Notes under the pieces: model-generated
The model's input: only the letters and a program-made list of their open reading frames with translations
Databases searched by the model: none
What the model was told of the DNA's origin: nothing
Program-made: the position numbers and the translations under genes
NCBI RefSeq assembly: GCF_000262755.1
Contig: NZ_AFEU01000002.1
Span: forward strand, 868,001 to 932,000
Source: Bacillus methanolicus PB1
GTDB lineage: Bacteria; Bacillota; Bacilli; Bacillales; Cytobacillaceae
Reading direction: 5' to 3'
DNA length: 64,000 nt
Shown: one piece after another, positions 40,086 through 48,852 of the stretch
Layout: the number at the start of each line of letters is the position of its first letter
Numbering within the stretch: position 1 is the stretch's first letter

Positions 40086-40919
40086 ATGGGGCAAGCGATT
40101 GAAACAAATAAGCTGACACTTTCATACGGAGAAACCATTGTTATAAATGAACTTGACCTTAAAATCCCAAGAGGTGAGATCACTGTTTTTATCGGAGGGA
40201 ACGGCTGCGGAAAATCGACGCTGCTGCGTTCCATTGCCCGGCTTCTTAAACCAAAATCCGGAGCCGTATTGCTTGAAGGGGAGGCCATATTGAAATTATC
40301 AACAAAAGAGGTAGCAAAGAGAATGGCAATTCTTCCGCAATCACCGTCAGCACCTGAAGGCCTAACCGTTCTTCAGTTGGTGAAACAAGGAAGATATCCA
40401 TATCAATCTTGGTTGAAACAGTGGACAATCGAAGATGAAACAAAGGTAAGAAGTGCGTTGAAAGCAACCGGTTTAGAGCATTTAAAAGACCGGACTGTCG
40501 ATTCTTTATCAGGCGGACAGCGCCAGCGCGCCTGGATTGCTATGACTCTTGCTCAGGATACGGATATTATATTATTGGATGAGCCGACAACTTATTTGGA
40601 TATGGCCCATCAAATTGAAATTTTGGATTTGCTTTTTGAATTAAACGAAACAGAAAAACGAACAATTGTGATGGTTCTTCATGATTTAAATTTAGCGTGC
40701 CGTTATGCGCATAATATTGTCGCAATTAAGGATCAGAAGATTTATGCCCAGGGAAAACCGGAAAGTGTTATTAATTGCAGCCTCGTAAAAAATGTATTTG
40801 GCATGGACTGCGAGGTTACAATGGATCCTTTATTTGGAACACCGTTGTGCATTCCGTTTGGAAAAGGAAGATGCATCTTAAAAGAGGCTGCGGTTTTACA
40901 TGGATCCGCAACTAACTGA
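40086..40919 (+). CDS. Siderophore ABC transporter ATPase (FecE/YusV type)
   Basis: 277-residue cytosolic ATPase powering ferric-siderophore import. Walker A is GGNGCGKST (near 38-46), the Q loop is ILPQSPSAPEG, the ABC signature is LSGGQRQRAWIAM, Walker B is DIILLDEPTTYLDM, and the switch His is in VMVLHDLNLACRYA. The sequence is closest to the broad-use YusV/FecE type, which can serve several permease pairs. It starts after AAAGGAGCATG and ends the transporter operon before yusU. Confidence 0.95.
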   Translation: MGQAIETNKLTLSYGETIVINELDLKIPRGEITVFIGGNGCGKSTLLRSIARLLKPKSGAVLLEGEAILKLSTKEVAKRMAILPQSPSAPEGLTVLQLVKQGRYPYQSWLKQWTIEDETKVRSALKATGLEHLKDRTVDSLSGGQRQRAWIAMTLAQDTDIILLDEPTTYLDMAHQIEILDLLFELNETEKRTIVMVLHDLNLACRYAHNIVAIKDQKIYAQGKPESVINCSLVKNVFGMDCEVTMDPLFGTPLCIPFGKGRCILKEAAVLHGSATN

Positions 40920-41002
40920 TTTTGAACAAGTACAATTAAAAAAGTGCACTTTACGTGAAAAATATCAAAAAACACAAGATTTTTATGTGAGGAGGGGGCA
41001 TT

Positions 41003-41254
41003 TTGGAAGAAAAATTTAAAGGGCAGTTTGATGCGTTGCTTAACAAATATACCGAGCTGTTACTCGGTGAAAAGAATGATGATTTAAAAGAAAAGGTGAA
41101 AATATGGGCATTATACACGCATATTGCTAAATCTATGCCGCCTCTTGCCAAGCATTGGAACGAATTATACCCGGATGCAAAGGAAGAAATGAAACATCTC
41201 ATCGGAGAAATTAAACAGTTAAATGATGCCCATCGTGCAAAAAAGAACGAATAA
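41003..41254 (+). CDS. yusU: YusU-like DUF2573 protein
   Basis: 83 residues beginning with TTG at 41003, 4-9 bp after GAGGAGGGGG. It is a small soluble, helix-forming protein (KFKGQFDALLNKYTELLLGE, ALYTHIAKSMPPLAKHWNEL) that resembles B. subtilis YusU. No function is known. It follows the siderophore ATPase, the same neighbour as yusV-yusU in B. subtilis, and the operon then meets a hairpin at 41307. Confidence 0.8.
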   Translation: MEEKFKGQFDALLNKYTELLLGEKNDDLKEKVKIWALYTHIAKSMPPLAKHWNELYPDAKEEMKHLIGEIKQLNDAHRAKKNE

Positions 41255-41328
41255 AAAGGGTCTGACTTCATCCAAAAATGGAAATATATTGAATTGTTTT
41301 TTCGTTAGAGGGGTCTGGCCCTCTTTTT
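41254..41328. terminator. Terminator-like GGTCTGGCC element after yusU
   Basis: AAAAGGGTCTGAC opens the element; AGAGGG-gtctgg-CCCTCT followed by TTTTT (41307-41328) is a good intrinsic terminator. It again contains the GGTCTGGCC core. Confidence 0.7.
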
Positions 41329-41550
41329 CTTCATTTTTAGCTTCACAATAAAGTCGTAATCGCACATAAAGCAACCAAATAATTGTTATACTATAAAAAT
41401 ATTTTATGTGACAAAAATCGATCTTTTTCCTGCGAAATCATATTCAAAAAACTTAATAAGTGATAAAATTAAGAAGGCAATTTTACATATAAAAAAATAA
41501 TTAAAATTGAATTTCAGAAAAGTGTAATCGTTTTCATATGGAGGTAGATT

Positions 41551-42468
41551 ATGGAACAGGCAATGAGAGATTTCTTTCTCTTTTTATCTAAGAATAAAAC
41601 ATTAACAAAACTTGCAAAAAAATATGGCTTGCGCTTTGGTGCCTCCCGTTTTGTTGCCGGTGAAACAATCGAACAGGCAGTGAATGTCATTAAGGAGCTT
41701 AACAAAAAAGGCTTAGTTGTTACGATCGATTACCTTGGAGAGTTTGTTGATAATGAAAAAGAAGCAAATGAAATGGCTGATAATTCGATTAAAGCAATAA
41801 AAGCAATCGGCCGGGAAAAGTTAGACTCTCAGCTTTCTCTAAAAATGACTTCGATGGGATTGGATATTTCCAATGAAGTTGTTATGCGAAATATGCGCCG
41901 CATTCTTGATACAGCAAAAGAAAATGGCGTATTTGTTACTATTGATATGGAAGATTTCTCACGGTGCCAAAAAACACTCGATATTTTTAAACAGTTAAAA
42001 TCTGAATACGACAATGTCGGAACGGTTATCCAAGCTTATTTGTACCGCACCGTTCAGGATATAGAAGATTTGAATCAATACTCGCCAAATCTTCGTCTTG
42101 TTAAAGGGGCATACAAAGAATCTCCGGAAGTCGCTTTTCCGGATAAAAAAGACGTTGATGAAAACTTTAAAAAGATCATCAAAATGCATTTACTGAACGG
42201 CAATTATACTGCTGTTGCCACACATGATGATGCGATTATTGAATATACAAAACAGCTTGTAAAAGAGCATAATATCCCGAACAGCCAATTTGAATTTCAA
42301 ATGCTTTTCGGAATTCGCCCTGAAAGGCAGTTAGAACTTGCAAAAGAAAGCTATAAAATGCGCGTCTATGTTCCATATGGAACTGATTGGTACGGTTATT
42401 TTATGCGCCGTCTTGCAGAACGCCCGGCAAACGTTGCGTTTGTATTAAAAGGAATCTTAAAAAAATAA
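41551..42468 (+). CDS. Proline dehydrogenase (FadM/YusM type)
   Basis: 305-residue FAD-dependent proline dehydrogenase that oxidises proline to pyrroline-5-carboxylate and feeds electrons to the membrane. The ATG follows ATGGAGG. Family blocks: RFVAGETIEQAVNVIKELN, LVVTIDYLGEFVDN, VFVTIDMEDFSRCQKTLDIF, VIQAYLYRTVQDIEDL, LVKGAYKESPEVAFPDKKDV, VATHDDAIIEYTK, and the C-terminal YVPYGTDWYGYFMRRLAERP with the substrate-binding RRLAER. It is the neighbour of fadNAE as in B. subtilis (yusM). It ends 9 bp before copy 2 of the 179-bp repeat. Confidence 0.93.
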   Translation: MEQAMRDFFLFLSKNKTLTKLAKKYGLRFGASRFVAGETIEQAVNVIKELNKKGLVVTIDYLGEFVDNEKEANEMADNSIKAIKAIGREKLDSQLSLKMTSMGLDISNEVVMRNMRRILDTAKENGVFVTIDMEDFSRCQKTLDIFKQLKSEYDNVGTVIQAYLYRTVQDIEDLNQYSPNLRLVKGAYKESPEVAFPDKKDVDENFKKIIKMHLLNGNYTAVATHDDAIIEYTKQLVKEHNIPNSQFEFQMLFGIRPERQLELAKESYKMRVYVPYGTDWYGYFMRRLAERPANVAFVLKGILKK

Positions 42469-42476
42469 GAAATGAG

Positions 42477-42654
42477 CATGAGTTTTAAACTCCCAACCCT
42501 AACATAGAAATAGCTTTCATTATAAAACAAAACCAACATAATAAGGCGGCGTGAGCGAAGCCAAGCTATAAATATTTACAAAGCTAAACAAGTATCTTGC
42601 TAAAGATAAGTTGCCATTTCTATCTTTGTTAGCGTAGCTCCGCCCCTTTTCCAC
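42477..42654 (-). repeat. 179-bp dispersed repeat, copy 2 (inverted)
   Basis: 178 bp; its reverse complement matches 16857-17035 throughout. Shared blocks include GTGGAAAAGGGGCGGAGCT, GCTTTGTAAATATTTA, GGCTTCGCTCAC, CCGCCTTATTATGTTG and GTTAGGGTTGGGAGT. Divergence is highest in the middle (around the ACTTGTTT segment) and near the TATTTC segment. The AAACTC/GAGTTT hairpin at one end is conserved. It lies just past the proline dehydrogenase stop. Confidence 0.85.
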
Positions 42655-42664
42655 AGAAACTGAA

Positions 42665-42713
42665 AGAGGCTGACCCATAAATGACTGGCTTTTCGTTTTG
42701 GGTCAGCCTCAAT
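42665..42713 (-). terminator. Terminator of yuzL with GAGGCTGACCC arms
   Basis: GAGGCTGACCC and GGGTCAGCCTC form an 11-bp perfect stem. It ends just after the yuzL stop codon. The arms resemble those of the GTCAGCC-type palindromes in the window. Confidence 0.7.
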
Positions 42714-42714
42714 T

Positions 42715-42846
42715 CTACTTTTTATACTGATTATTTTGGCTGTTGACTTTTCCGCCGCCGTCCATTTCAACTGTCGGACCTGCATTGCCTTTTACGCTGG
42801 CAGCGCTGACTCCTCCTTTAGAAGGATTCTTTTTCCTTTTCGCCAT
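42715..42846 (-). CDS. yuzL: YuzL-family small protein
   Basis: 43 residues, MAKRKKNPSKGGVSAASVKG then NAGPTVEMDGGGKVNS and QNNQYKK. This matches the YuzL family of Bacillus, small basic proteins of unknown function that look like minor spore proteins. The ATG at 42846 follows GGGGGTAAAAGC; a longer in-frame reading from 42900 adds residues unlike the family. It lies between proline dehydrogenase and fadN on the opposite strand, as in related genomes. Confidence 0.88.
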   Translation of the reverse strand: MAKRKKNPSKGGVSAASVKGNAGPTVEMDGGGKVNSQNNQYKK

Positions 42847-43049
42847 AGCTTTTACCCCCGATTTCCAAGGTTGTGTCAGTAAAAAGCTCCAATCATGCAA
42901 GCTTCAATTTTAGAATGCCCATTTACTATAATCAAAACAAAAAAATATTTTTTCTTAAAATTTTCATTTTTCTGTTTCTTGTTATTGCGGAAACTTTTTA
43001 TATATTTTATATTTGAAGTAGCAAAACACTTTTGCAGGTAAATTTTTTT

Positions 43050-43078
43050 TTGACAAAAAATGAATGATCATTCATTCA
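43050..43078 (+). promoter_or_regulatory. fadNAE promoter region with FadR operator
   Basis: TGAATGATCATTCATTCA (43061-43078) fits the Bacillus FadR box TGAATGA-N4-TCATTCA exactly. TTGACA (43050-43055) just before it is a good -35, so FadR would block the promoter until long-chain acyl-CoA releases it. The -10 is not clear. Confidence 0.9.
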
Positions 43079-43101
43079 AAGTGTCAAAGGGGGAGACAAA
43101 G

Positions 43102-45486
43102 TTGATCGAACGTATTCAAAAGGCTGCGGTTCTTGGATCAGGAGTAATGGGATCAGGAATTGCAGCACATCTGGCTAACATCGGCATACCTGTATTATTG
43201 CTGGATATTGTGCCTCGCGAGTTAAATGAAGAAGAAAAAGAAAAAGTCTTAACTCTTGAAGATAAGCAGGTCCGAAACAGAATCAGCTCTTCCGCACTCC
43301 AAAAATTGTTGAAGCAAAAGCCGGCTCCGCTAACTTCCAAAAAAAACCTTGCCTTAATCGAAGCAGGGAACTTTGAAGATGACATGAAGCGGTTAAGCGA
43401 AGTTGACTGGATAATTGAAGCAGTTGTTGAAAATTTAAATATTAAGAAGCAAGTATTTGAAAAAGTGGACCAATACCGTAGACCGGGCAGCATTGTCAGC
43501 TCCAATACTTCCGGCATTTCTGTTGAGGCAATGGCGGAGGGGCGGTCAGAAGACTTCAGGAAACATTTCCTTGGCACTCACTTTTTTAACCCTCCCCGGT
43601 ACTTAAAGCTGCTTGAAGTGATCCCTGCAAAGGATACAGCACCGGAAGTCTTAGATTTTATGAAGCAATTTGGGGAAGAAGTTCTCGGAAAAGGAGTTGT
43701 TGAAGCAAAAGACACGCCGAACTTTATTGCAAACCGGATCGGCACATACGGCCTTCTTGTTACTGTTCAGGAAATGCTTAAAGGCGGGTACAGTGTGGGA
43801 GAAGTCGATTCCGTTACAGGTCCGCTGATCGGACGTCCGAAAAGCGCCACTTTCCGGACTCTTGATGTTGTAGGACTTGATACGTTTGTCCATGTCGCAA
43901 ATAACGTTTATGAGCAAGTTGAAGGCAATGAAAAAGAAGTATTTGAAGTGCCTGCTCTTATAAAAGAAATGCTCAATAAAGGCTGGCTTGGAAGCAAGTC
44001 AGGCCAAGGATTCTTCTTGAAGCAAGGCAAAGAAATTTTAGAATTGGATCCAAAAACACTGGAATACGGCCCGCGAAAAAAATTAACAACAGCCGCTGCT
44101 GAAATGAGTAAACAGGAAAAAGGCACTGCCAACAAAATGAAAGCGCTTGTATATGCTGATGATCGGGCCGGCAGCCTCTTATGGAATATTATCAGCACGG
44201 TTCTTGTTTATTCCGCTGAACTTCTCGGAACAATTGCTGACGACATTGTCGCAATTGACAGAGCCATGAAGTGGGGATTTGGTTGGGAACTGGGTCCGTT
44301 TGAAACGTGGGATGCAATCGGTCTTGAAAAATCATTGAAAAAGCTTGAAGCATCAGGAACAGAAGTGCCTGTTTGGGTAAAAAACATGGTGGAAAAAGGA
44401 TTCAGTTCTTTCTATAAGGAAGAAGAAGGAAAGGTTTACTTCTACCATAACGGTGAATATAAGCTTTTAGAAGAGAATCCAAAAGCAACCAACATTAATC
44501 TTCTTAAGAAACAAAAAGGTGTCATTAAAAAGAACAGCGGTGCAAGCTTGATTGACTTTGGCGACGGTGTAGCGCTTCTTGAGTTCCATTCTCCTAATAA
44601 TGCCATCGGCCTTGATATTCTTCAAATGATTAATTTCGCGATTGGTGAAGTTGAAAAGAATTATAAAGGTCTTGTCATTGGAAATCAAGGGAAAAACTTT
44701 TGTGTCGGCGCCAACCTGGCAATGATCCTTATGGAAGCTCAGGATGACAATCTTTTTGAACTTGAAATGGTTGTCAGAAATTTTCAGAAAGCTGCAATGA
44801 AAATTAAATATTCCAATAAGCCGGTAGCAGCGGCGCCATTTGGTATGACGCTTGGCGGAGGGGCAGAAATTTGCTTGCCTGCAGCTCATATACAGGCTTC
44901 ATCAGAAACATACATGGGCCTCGTTGAAGCAGGAGTAGGTCTTATTCCGGGCGGAGGCGGAAATAAAGAACTTTATATTAAGCATCTCGAAAGTCTTCCA
45001 AGCGGCATTGATGTTGACTTGCAAAAGGTTGCGAATAAAGTATTTGAAACGATTGCAATGGCGAAAGTGTCGACTTCCGGTGAAGAAGCACGCGAATACT
45101 ATTTCTTAAAGCAAACAGACGGAATAAGCATTAACGGAGATCATCTTCTTTATGAAGCGAAGCAGGCTGTATTGGAGCTTTATGAAAAAGGCTATAAACC
45201 GCCTGTTCGCAAAAAAATACCGGTTGTTGGAGAAACCGGTTATGCAACCATGCTTATTGGCGCCCAGTCGCTGTACTACTCCGGCTATATTTCAGAACAT
45301 GATTTGAAGATAGCGAAAAAACTTGCTTATGTCATTGCCGGAGGGAAAGTGCCGTTTGGAACTGAAGTGGATGAAGAATATTTGCTTGATCTCGAAAGAG
45401 AAGCATTCCTGAGCCTTGTCGGAGAACCAAAAACGCAAGCCAGAATGCAGCATATGCTTCTTAAAGGCAAACCACTTCGCAATTAA
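43102..45486 (+). CDS. fadN: FadN, 3-hydroxyacyl-CoA dehydrogenase / enoyl-CoA hydratase
   Basis: 794-residue bifunctional beta-oxidation enzyme, similar in length to B. subtilis FadN (789). The TTG start at 43102 lies after AGGGGGAG; the open frame upstream to 43060 passes through the FadR operator and is not coding. The NAD-binding motif AVLGSGVMGSGIAAHLANIG is at the N-terminus, with SSNTSGISVEAMAEG and the active-site HFFNPPRYLKLLEVI following. The C-terminal third is crotonase-like: GKNFCVGANLAMIL, KPVAAAPFGMTLGGGAEICL and AGVGLIPGGGGNKE. It is first in the fadNAE operon. Confidence 0.95.
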   Translation: MIERIQKAAVLGSGVMGSGIAAHLANIGIPVLLLDIVPRELNEEEKEKVLTLEDKQVRNRISSSALQKLLKQKPAPLTSKKNLALIEAGNFEDDMKRLSEVDWIIEAVVENLNIKKQVFEKVDQYRRPGSIVSSNTSGISVEAMAEGRSEDFRKHFLGTHFFNPPRYLKLLEVIPAKDTAPEVLDFMKQFGEEVLGKGVVEAKDTPNFIANRIGTYGLLVTVQEMLKGGYSVGEVDSVTGPLIGRPKSATFRTLDVVGLDTFVHVANNVYEQVEGNEKEVFEVPALIKEMLNKGWLGSKSGQGFFLKQGKEILELDPKTLEYGPRKKLTTAAAEMSKQEKGTANKMKALVYADDRAGSLLWNIISTVLVYSAELLGTIADDIVAIDRAMKWGFGWELGPFETWDAIGLEKSLKKLEASGTEVPVWVKNMVEKGFSSFYKEEEGKVYFYHNGEYKLLEENPKATNINLLKKQKGVIKKNSGASLIDFGDGVALLEFHSPNNAIGLDILQMINFAIGEVEKNYKGLVIGNQGKNFCVGANLAMILMEAQDDNLFELEMVVRNFQKAAMKIKYSNKPVAAAPFGMTLGGGAEICLPAAHIQASSETYMGLVEAGVGLIPGGGGNKELYIKHLESLPSGIDVDLQKVANKVFETIAMAKVSTSGEEAREYYFLKQTDGISINGDHLLYEAKQAVLELYEKGYKPPVRKKIPVVGETGYATMLIGAQSLYYSGYISEHDLKIAKKLAYVIAGGKVPFGTEVDEEYLLDLEREAFLSLVGEPKTQARMQHMLLKGKPLRN

Positions 45487-45552
45487 ATTACATTGAGTTT
45501 AATAGATTAATAAGAACATAGGATTCTCACTTTTAGAAAGAGAGGGAACGAA

Positions 45553-46728
45553 ATGAGAGAAGCGGTAATCGTGGCAGGTGCACGTACTCCGGTTGGGAAG
45601 GCGAAAAAGGGAACGCTTGCCAATGTACGTCCGGACGATTTAGGGGCGCTGGTTGTGAAAGAAACGATAAAACGCGCCGGCAATTATCAAGGAAATATCG
45701 ACGACTTGATTATGGGATGTGCCATGCCGGAGGCTGAACAGGGAATGAATGTGGCCAGAAATATCGGGGCTCTGGCAGGCCTTCCGCATACTGTGCCTGC
45801 CATTACCATCAACCGCTATTGTGCATCGGGCCTCCAATCGATCGCTTATGCAGCTGAAAGGATCATGGTTGGCTTCTCTGACACCATTATTGCCGGAGGA
45901 GTAGAATCAATGAGCATAGTTCCGATGATGGGCCATGTTGTTCGTCCAAATGCCAAACTTGCGGAAACGGCTCCGGAATATTATATGGGAATGGGTCATA
46001 CAGCTGAAGAGGTGGCAAAAAAATACGGAATTTCCCGTGAAGACCAGGATGCTTTTGCGGTGAAAAGCCATCAAAAAGCGGCAAAAGCCATTCAGGAAGG
46101 AAAGTTTGAAGAAGAAATTGTTCCGGTTGATGTAACGATAAGGTCCTTTGATAAAAATAATAAGTTAGTTGAGAAAACGATCAAGTTTACGAGAGATGAA
46201 GGCGTCCGCCCGGATACAAATATAGAAACGCTGGCAAAGCTTCGGCCTGTATTCTCCGTTAACGGTACTGTTACAGCGGGAAATGCGTCGCAAACAAGTG
46301 ATGGAGCTGCGGCAGTGATGGTAATGGACCGTGAAAAAGCCGAATCACTCGGCTTAAAGCCTCTGGCCAGATTCAGATCATTTGCTGTCGGCGGCGTGCC
46401 TCCGGAAATTATGGGAATCGGACCTGTAGCAGCCATTCCTAAGGCGTTAAAACTCGCCGGATTGGAATTATCCGACATCAGCTTGTTCGAATTAAACGAA
46501 GCATTTGCATCTCAATCGTTGCAGATCATTCGTGAACTGGGCCTCGATGAAGAAAAAGTCAACGTGAACGGAGGTGCGATTGCCCTCGGCCACCCGCTTG
46601 GATGTACGGGAGCAAAGCTGACTCTTTCGCTTATTCATGAATTAAAAAGAAGAAACGAACAATTTGGTGTTGTAACAATGTGTATTGGCGGCGGTATGGG
46701 AGCAGCCGGAGTTTTCGAATTACTGTAA
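45553..46728 (+). CDS. fadA: FadA, acetyl-CoA acyltransferase (3-ketoacyl-CoA thiolase)
   Basis: 391-residue thiolase that splits 3-ketoacyl-CoA with CoA in each turn of beta-oxidation. The nucleophilic Cys is in [19 protein letters not shown] (near residue 88). The C-terminal His and Cys are in [20 protein letters not shown] and [13 protein letters not shown]. The ATG follows AGAGAGGG. It lies 66 bp after fadN and 59 bp before the fadE start; the frame of the next gene opens within its 3' end, but the fadE start is past its stop. Confidence 0.96.
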   Translation: MREAVIVAGARTPVGKAKKGTLANVRPDDLGALVVKETIKRAGNYQGNIDDLIMGCAMPEAEQGMNVARNIGALAGLPHTVPAITINRYCASGLQSIAYAAERIMVGFSDTIIAGGVESMSIVPMMGHVVRPNAKLAETAPEYYMGMGHTAEEVAKKYGISREDQDAFAVKSHQKAAKAIQEGKFEEEIVPVDVTIRSFDKNNKLVEKTIKFTRDEGVRPDTNIETLAKLRPVFSVNGTVTAGNASQTSDGAAAVMVMDREKAESLGLKPLARFRSFAVGGVPPEIMGIGPVAAIPKALKLAGLELSDISLFELNEAFASQSLQIIRELGLDEEKVNVNGGAIALGHPLGCTGAKLTLSLIHELKRRNEQFGVVTMCIGGGMGAAGVFELL

Positions 46729-46787
46729 TAACAAAATTGGGAGATCCGCAGGTGTTCATTCCAAATAATGAATGGGGGAAAAAGAAA

Positions 46788-48572
46788 ATGTCGAACGAAA
46801 CTGAAAGCTTGATAAAAGGCGGAAGCTTTCTAATTGAAGATATTTCATATCATCAAGTCTTTACTCCTGAAGATTTCACTGATGAACAAAAAATGATTGC
46901 AAAGACAACAGAAGATTTCGTTATGAATGAAGTTGTTCCTGAAATTGAACAATTGGAAAACCATGATTTTGACCGATCTGTAAAATTATTAAAACTAGCA
47001 GGGGAATTAGGCTTATTAGGTGCAGACGTACCTGAAGAATACGGGGGCCTGGGGCTTGATAAAATAAGCTCAGCTCTCATCGCAGAGAAAATGTCCCGCG
47101 CCGGCGGGTTCTCCATATCGCACGGAGCACATGTTGGTATCGGCTCCCTGCCGATTGTCCTTTTTGGAAATGAAGAACAAAAACAAAAATACCTTCCGCT
47201 TCTGGCAACAGGTGAAAAAATTGCAGCATATGCTTTAACAGAACCGGGTTCTGGTTCTGATGCACTCGGCGCCAAAACAACAGCAAAATTAAATTCTGAA
47301 GGGACTCATTATATCTTGAACGGCGAAAAACAATGGATTACAAATGCCGGCTTTGCAGATGTATTTATTGTTTACGCAAAAATTGACGGCGAACATTTCA
47401 CTGCCTTTATCGTAGAAAGAGAATGCCCTGGCGTTTCAACAGGTGCAGAAGAAAAGAAAATGGGGATCAAAAGTTCCTCTACAAGGACATTAATTCTGCA
47501 AGATGCTCTTGTACCGAAAGAAAACCTTCTCGGCGAACCGGGAAAAGGGCATGTCATCGCGTTTAATATCTTGAATATTGGACGCTATAAGCTTGGAGTT
47601 GGCGCAGTGGGAGGTTCGAAGCGTGCATTTGAAATAACTGTTCAATATGCAAACCAGCGCCAGCAGTTTAAAACACCAATTGCAAAATTTAATTTAACTA
47701 AAGAAAAACTGGGCACGATGGCTTCTAAGCTGTATGCTGCTGAAAGCTCCGTTTACCGCACAGTTGGTTTGTTTGAGGAGCGTATGAGCAAATTAACGGA
47801 TCAACAAGTAAAAGACGGTTTAGAAGTGGCGAAGTCGATTGCTGAATATGCGATCGAGTGCTCCTTAAATAAATTTTTTGCAACAGAAGTCCTAGATTAT
47901 ATTGCTGACGAAGGGGTTCAAATCCACGGCGGGTACGGATTTATGGCGGAATATGAGATTGAAAGAATTTATCGTGATTCAAGGATCAACCGCATTTTCG
48001 AAGGGACAAACGAAATCAACCGTCTTCTTGTTCCTGGAACATTTCTACGCAAAGCAATGAGGGGCGAACTTCCGCTGCTTCAGAAGGCACAAGCCATTCA
48101 GGAAAAATTAATAATGCTTATGCCGGAAGAACCAGGCGATGAGCCGCTTGCACAAGAAAAATATTTAGTGAAAAATGCAAAAAAAATCGGCTTGCTTGCT
48201 GCGGGCCTTGCAGTACAAAAATATGGAAAAGCGCTTGAAATCGAACAGGAGATCCTTGTTAATATTGCTGATATTATATCAAATGTGTACGCAATGGAAT
48301 CAGCTGTATTGCGCACTGAAAAAGCGATTGAAAAATTCGGCATGGAAAAAAGCAAACAAAAGCTTCTTTATACGCAAATTTTTTGCCAGGAAGCTTTCGA
48401 TGAAATTGAACATCATGCGAAAGAAACGATTGTTGCAGCTGAACAGGGTGATACGGTTCGTATGCTCATTTCTGCACTGCGTAAATTCACCCGCCATACA
48501 CCAATTAATGTAATTGCCAAGAAACGTGATGCTGCGGACAAAATAATTGAAGCAGAACGTTATATTGTTTAA
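46788..48572 (+). CDS. fadE: FadE, acyl-CoA dehydrogenase
   Basis: 594 residues from the ATG at 46788, after GGGGGAAAAAG, which is exactly the size of B. subtilis FadE; upstream in-frame codons (from 46680) overlap fadA and are not used. It performs the FAD-dependent first oxidation of acyl-CoA. FAD/substrate motifs: AYALTEPGSGSDALGAKT (near 140), YILNGEKQWITNAGFADVF, VQIHGGYGFMAEYEIERIYR and the catalytic Glu in RIFEGTNEINRLLVPG. A C-terminal extension of ~180 residues is typical of this long form. Confidence 0.95.
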   Translation: MSNETESLIKGGSFLIEDISYHQVFTPEDFTDEQKMIAKTTEDFVMNEVVPEIEQLENHDFDRSVKLLKLAGELGLLGADVPEEYGGLGLDKISSALIAEKMSRAGGFSISHGAHVGIGSLPIVLFGNEEQKQKYLPLLATGEKIAAYALTEPGSGSDALGAKTTAKLNSEGTHYILNGEKQWITNAGFADVFIVYAKIDGEHFTAFIVERECPGVSTGAEEKKMGIKSSSTRTLILQDALVPKENLLGEPGKGHVIAFNILNIGRYKLGVGAVGGSKRAFEITVQYANQRQQFKTPIAKFNLTKEKLGTMASKLYAAESSVYRTVGLFEERMSKLTDQQVKDGLEVAKSIAEYAIECSLNKFFATEVLDYIADEGVQIHGGYGFMAEYEIERIYRDSRINRIFEGTNEINRLLVPGTFLRKAMRGELPLLQKAQAIQEKLIMLMPEEPGDEPLAQEKYLVKNAKKIGLLAAGLAVQKYGKALEIEQEILVNIADIISNVYAMESAVLRTEKAIEKFGMEKSKQKLLYTQIFCQEAFDEIEHHAKETIVAAEQGDTVRMLISALRKFTRHTPINVIAKKRDAADKIIEAERYIV

Positions 48573-48647
48573 TCTAAAAGGCCATTTTATTAAAATTTAG
48601 GAAAAACTAATCTCATTCATTAATATTTAACATTATATGGAGTGAAA

Positions 48648-48696
48648 AGAAAAGGATAGAAAAGGCAGTTTTATTCTGCATGCTCTATCCTTTTTT
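48648..48696 (+). terminator. Terminator after fadE
   Basis: AAAAGGATAGA and TCTATCCTTTT form an 11-bp stem with a long, itself partly paired loop (GGCAG/CTGC), followed by TTTT. Confidence 0.75.
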
Positions 48697-48852
48697 GTGC
48701 TACGAATGACCTCTTCCACAATTTCATATGCGTTATTGCAGTAAATTTCTATTTAGTTTTATGGAGTATGCCGACAAAACGTGGGGAATTATACGCTAAT
48801 GGAAACCCTGAACGAGCAAAGCTGGCGGAAGACGCCGTTCCTCGAAAGCCAT

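Noticed and set aside
42601-42785. 61-residue minus-strand ORF over repeat copy 2 and yuzL
   Set aside because: It overlaps the conserved yuzL frame and the noncoding repeat.
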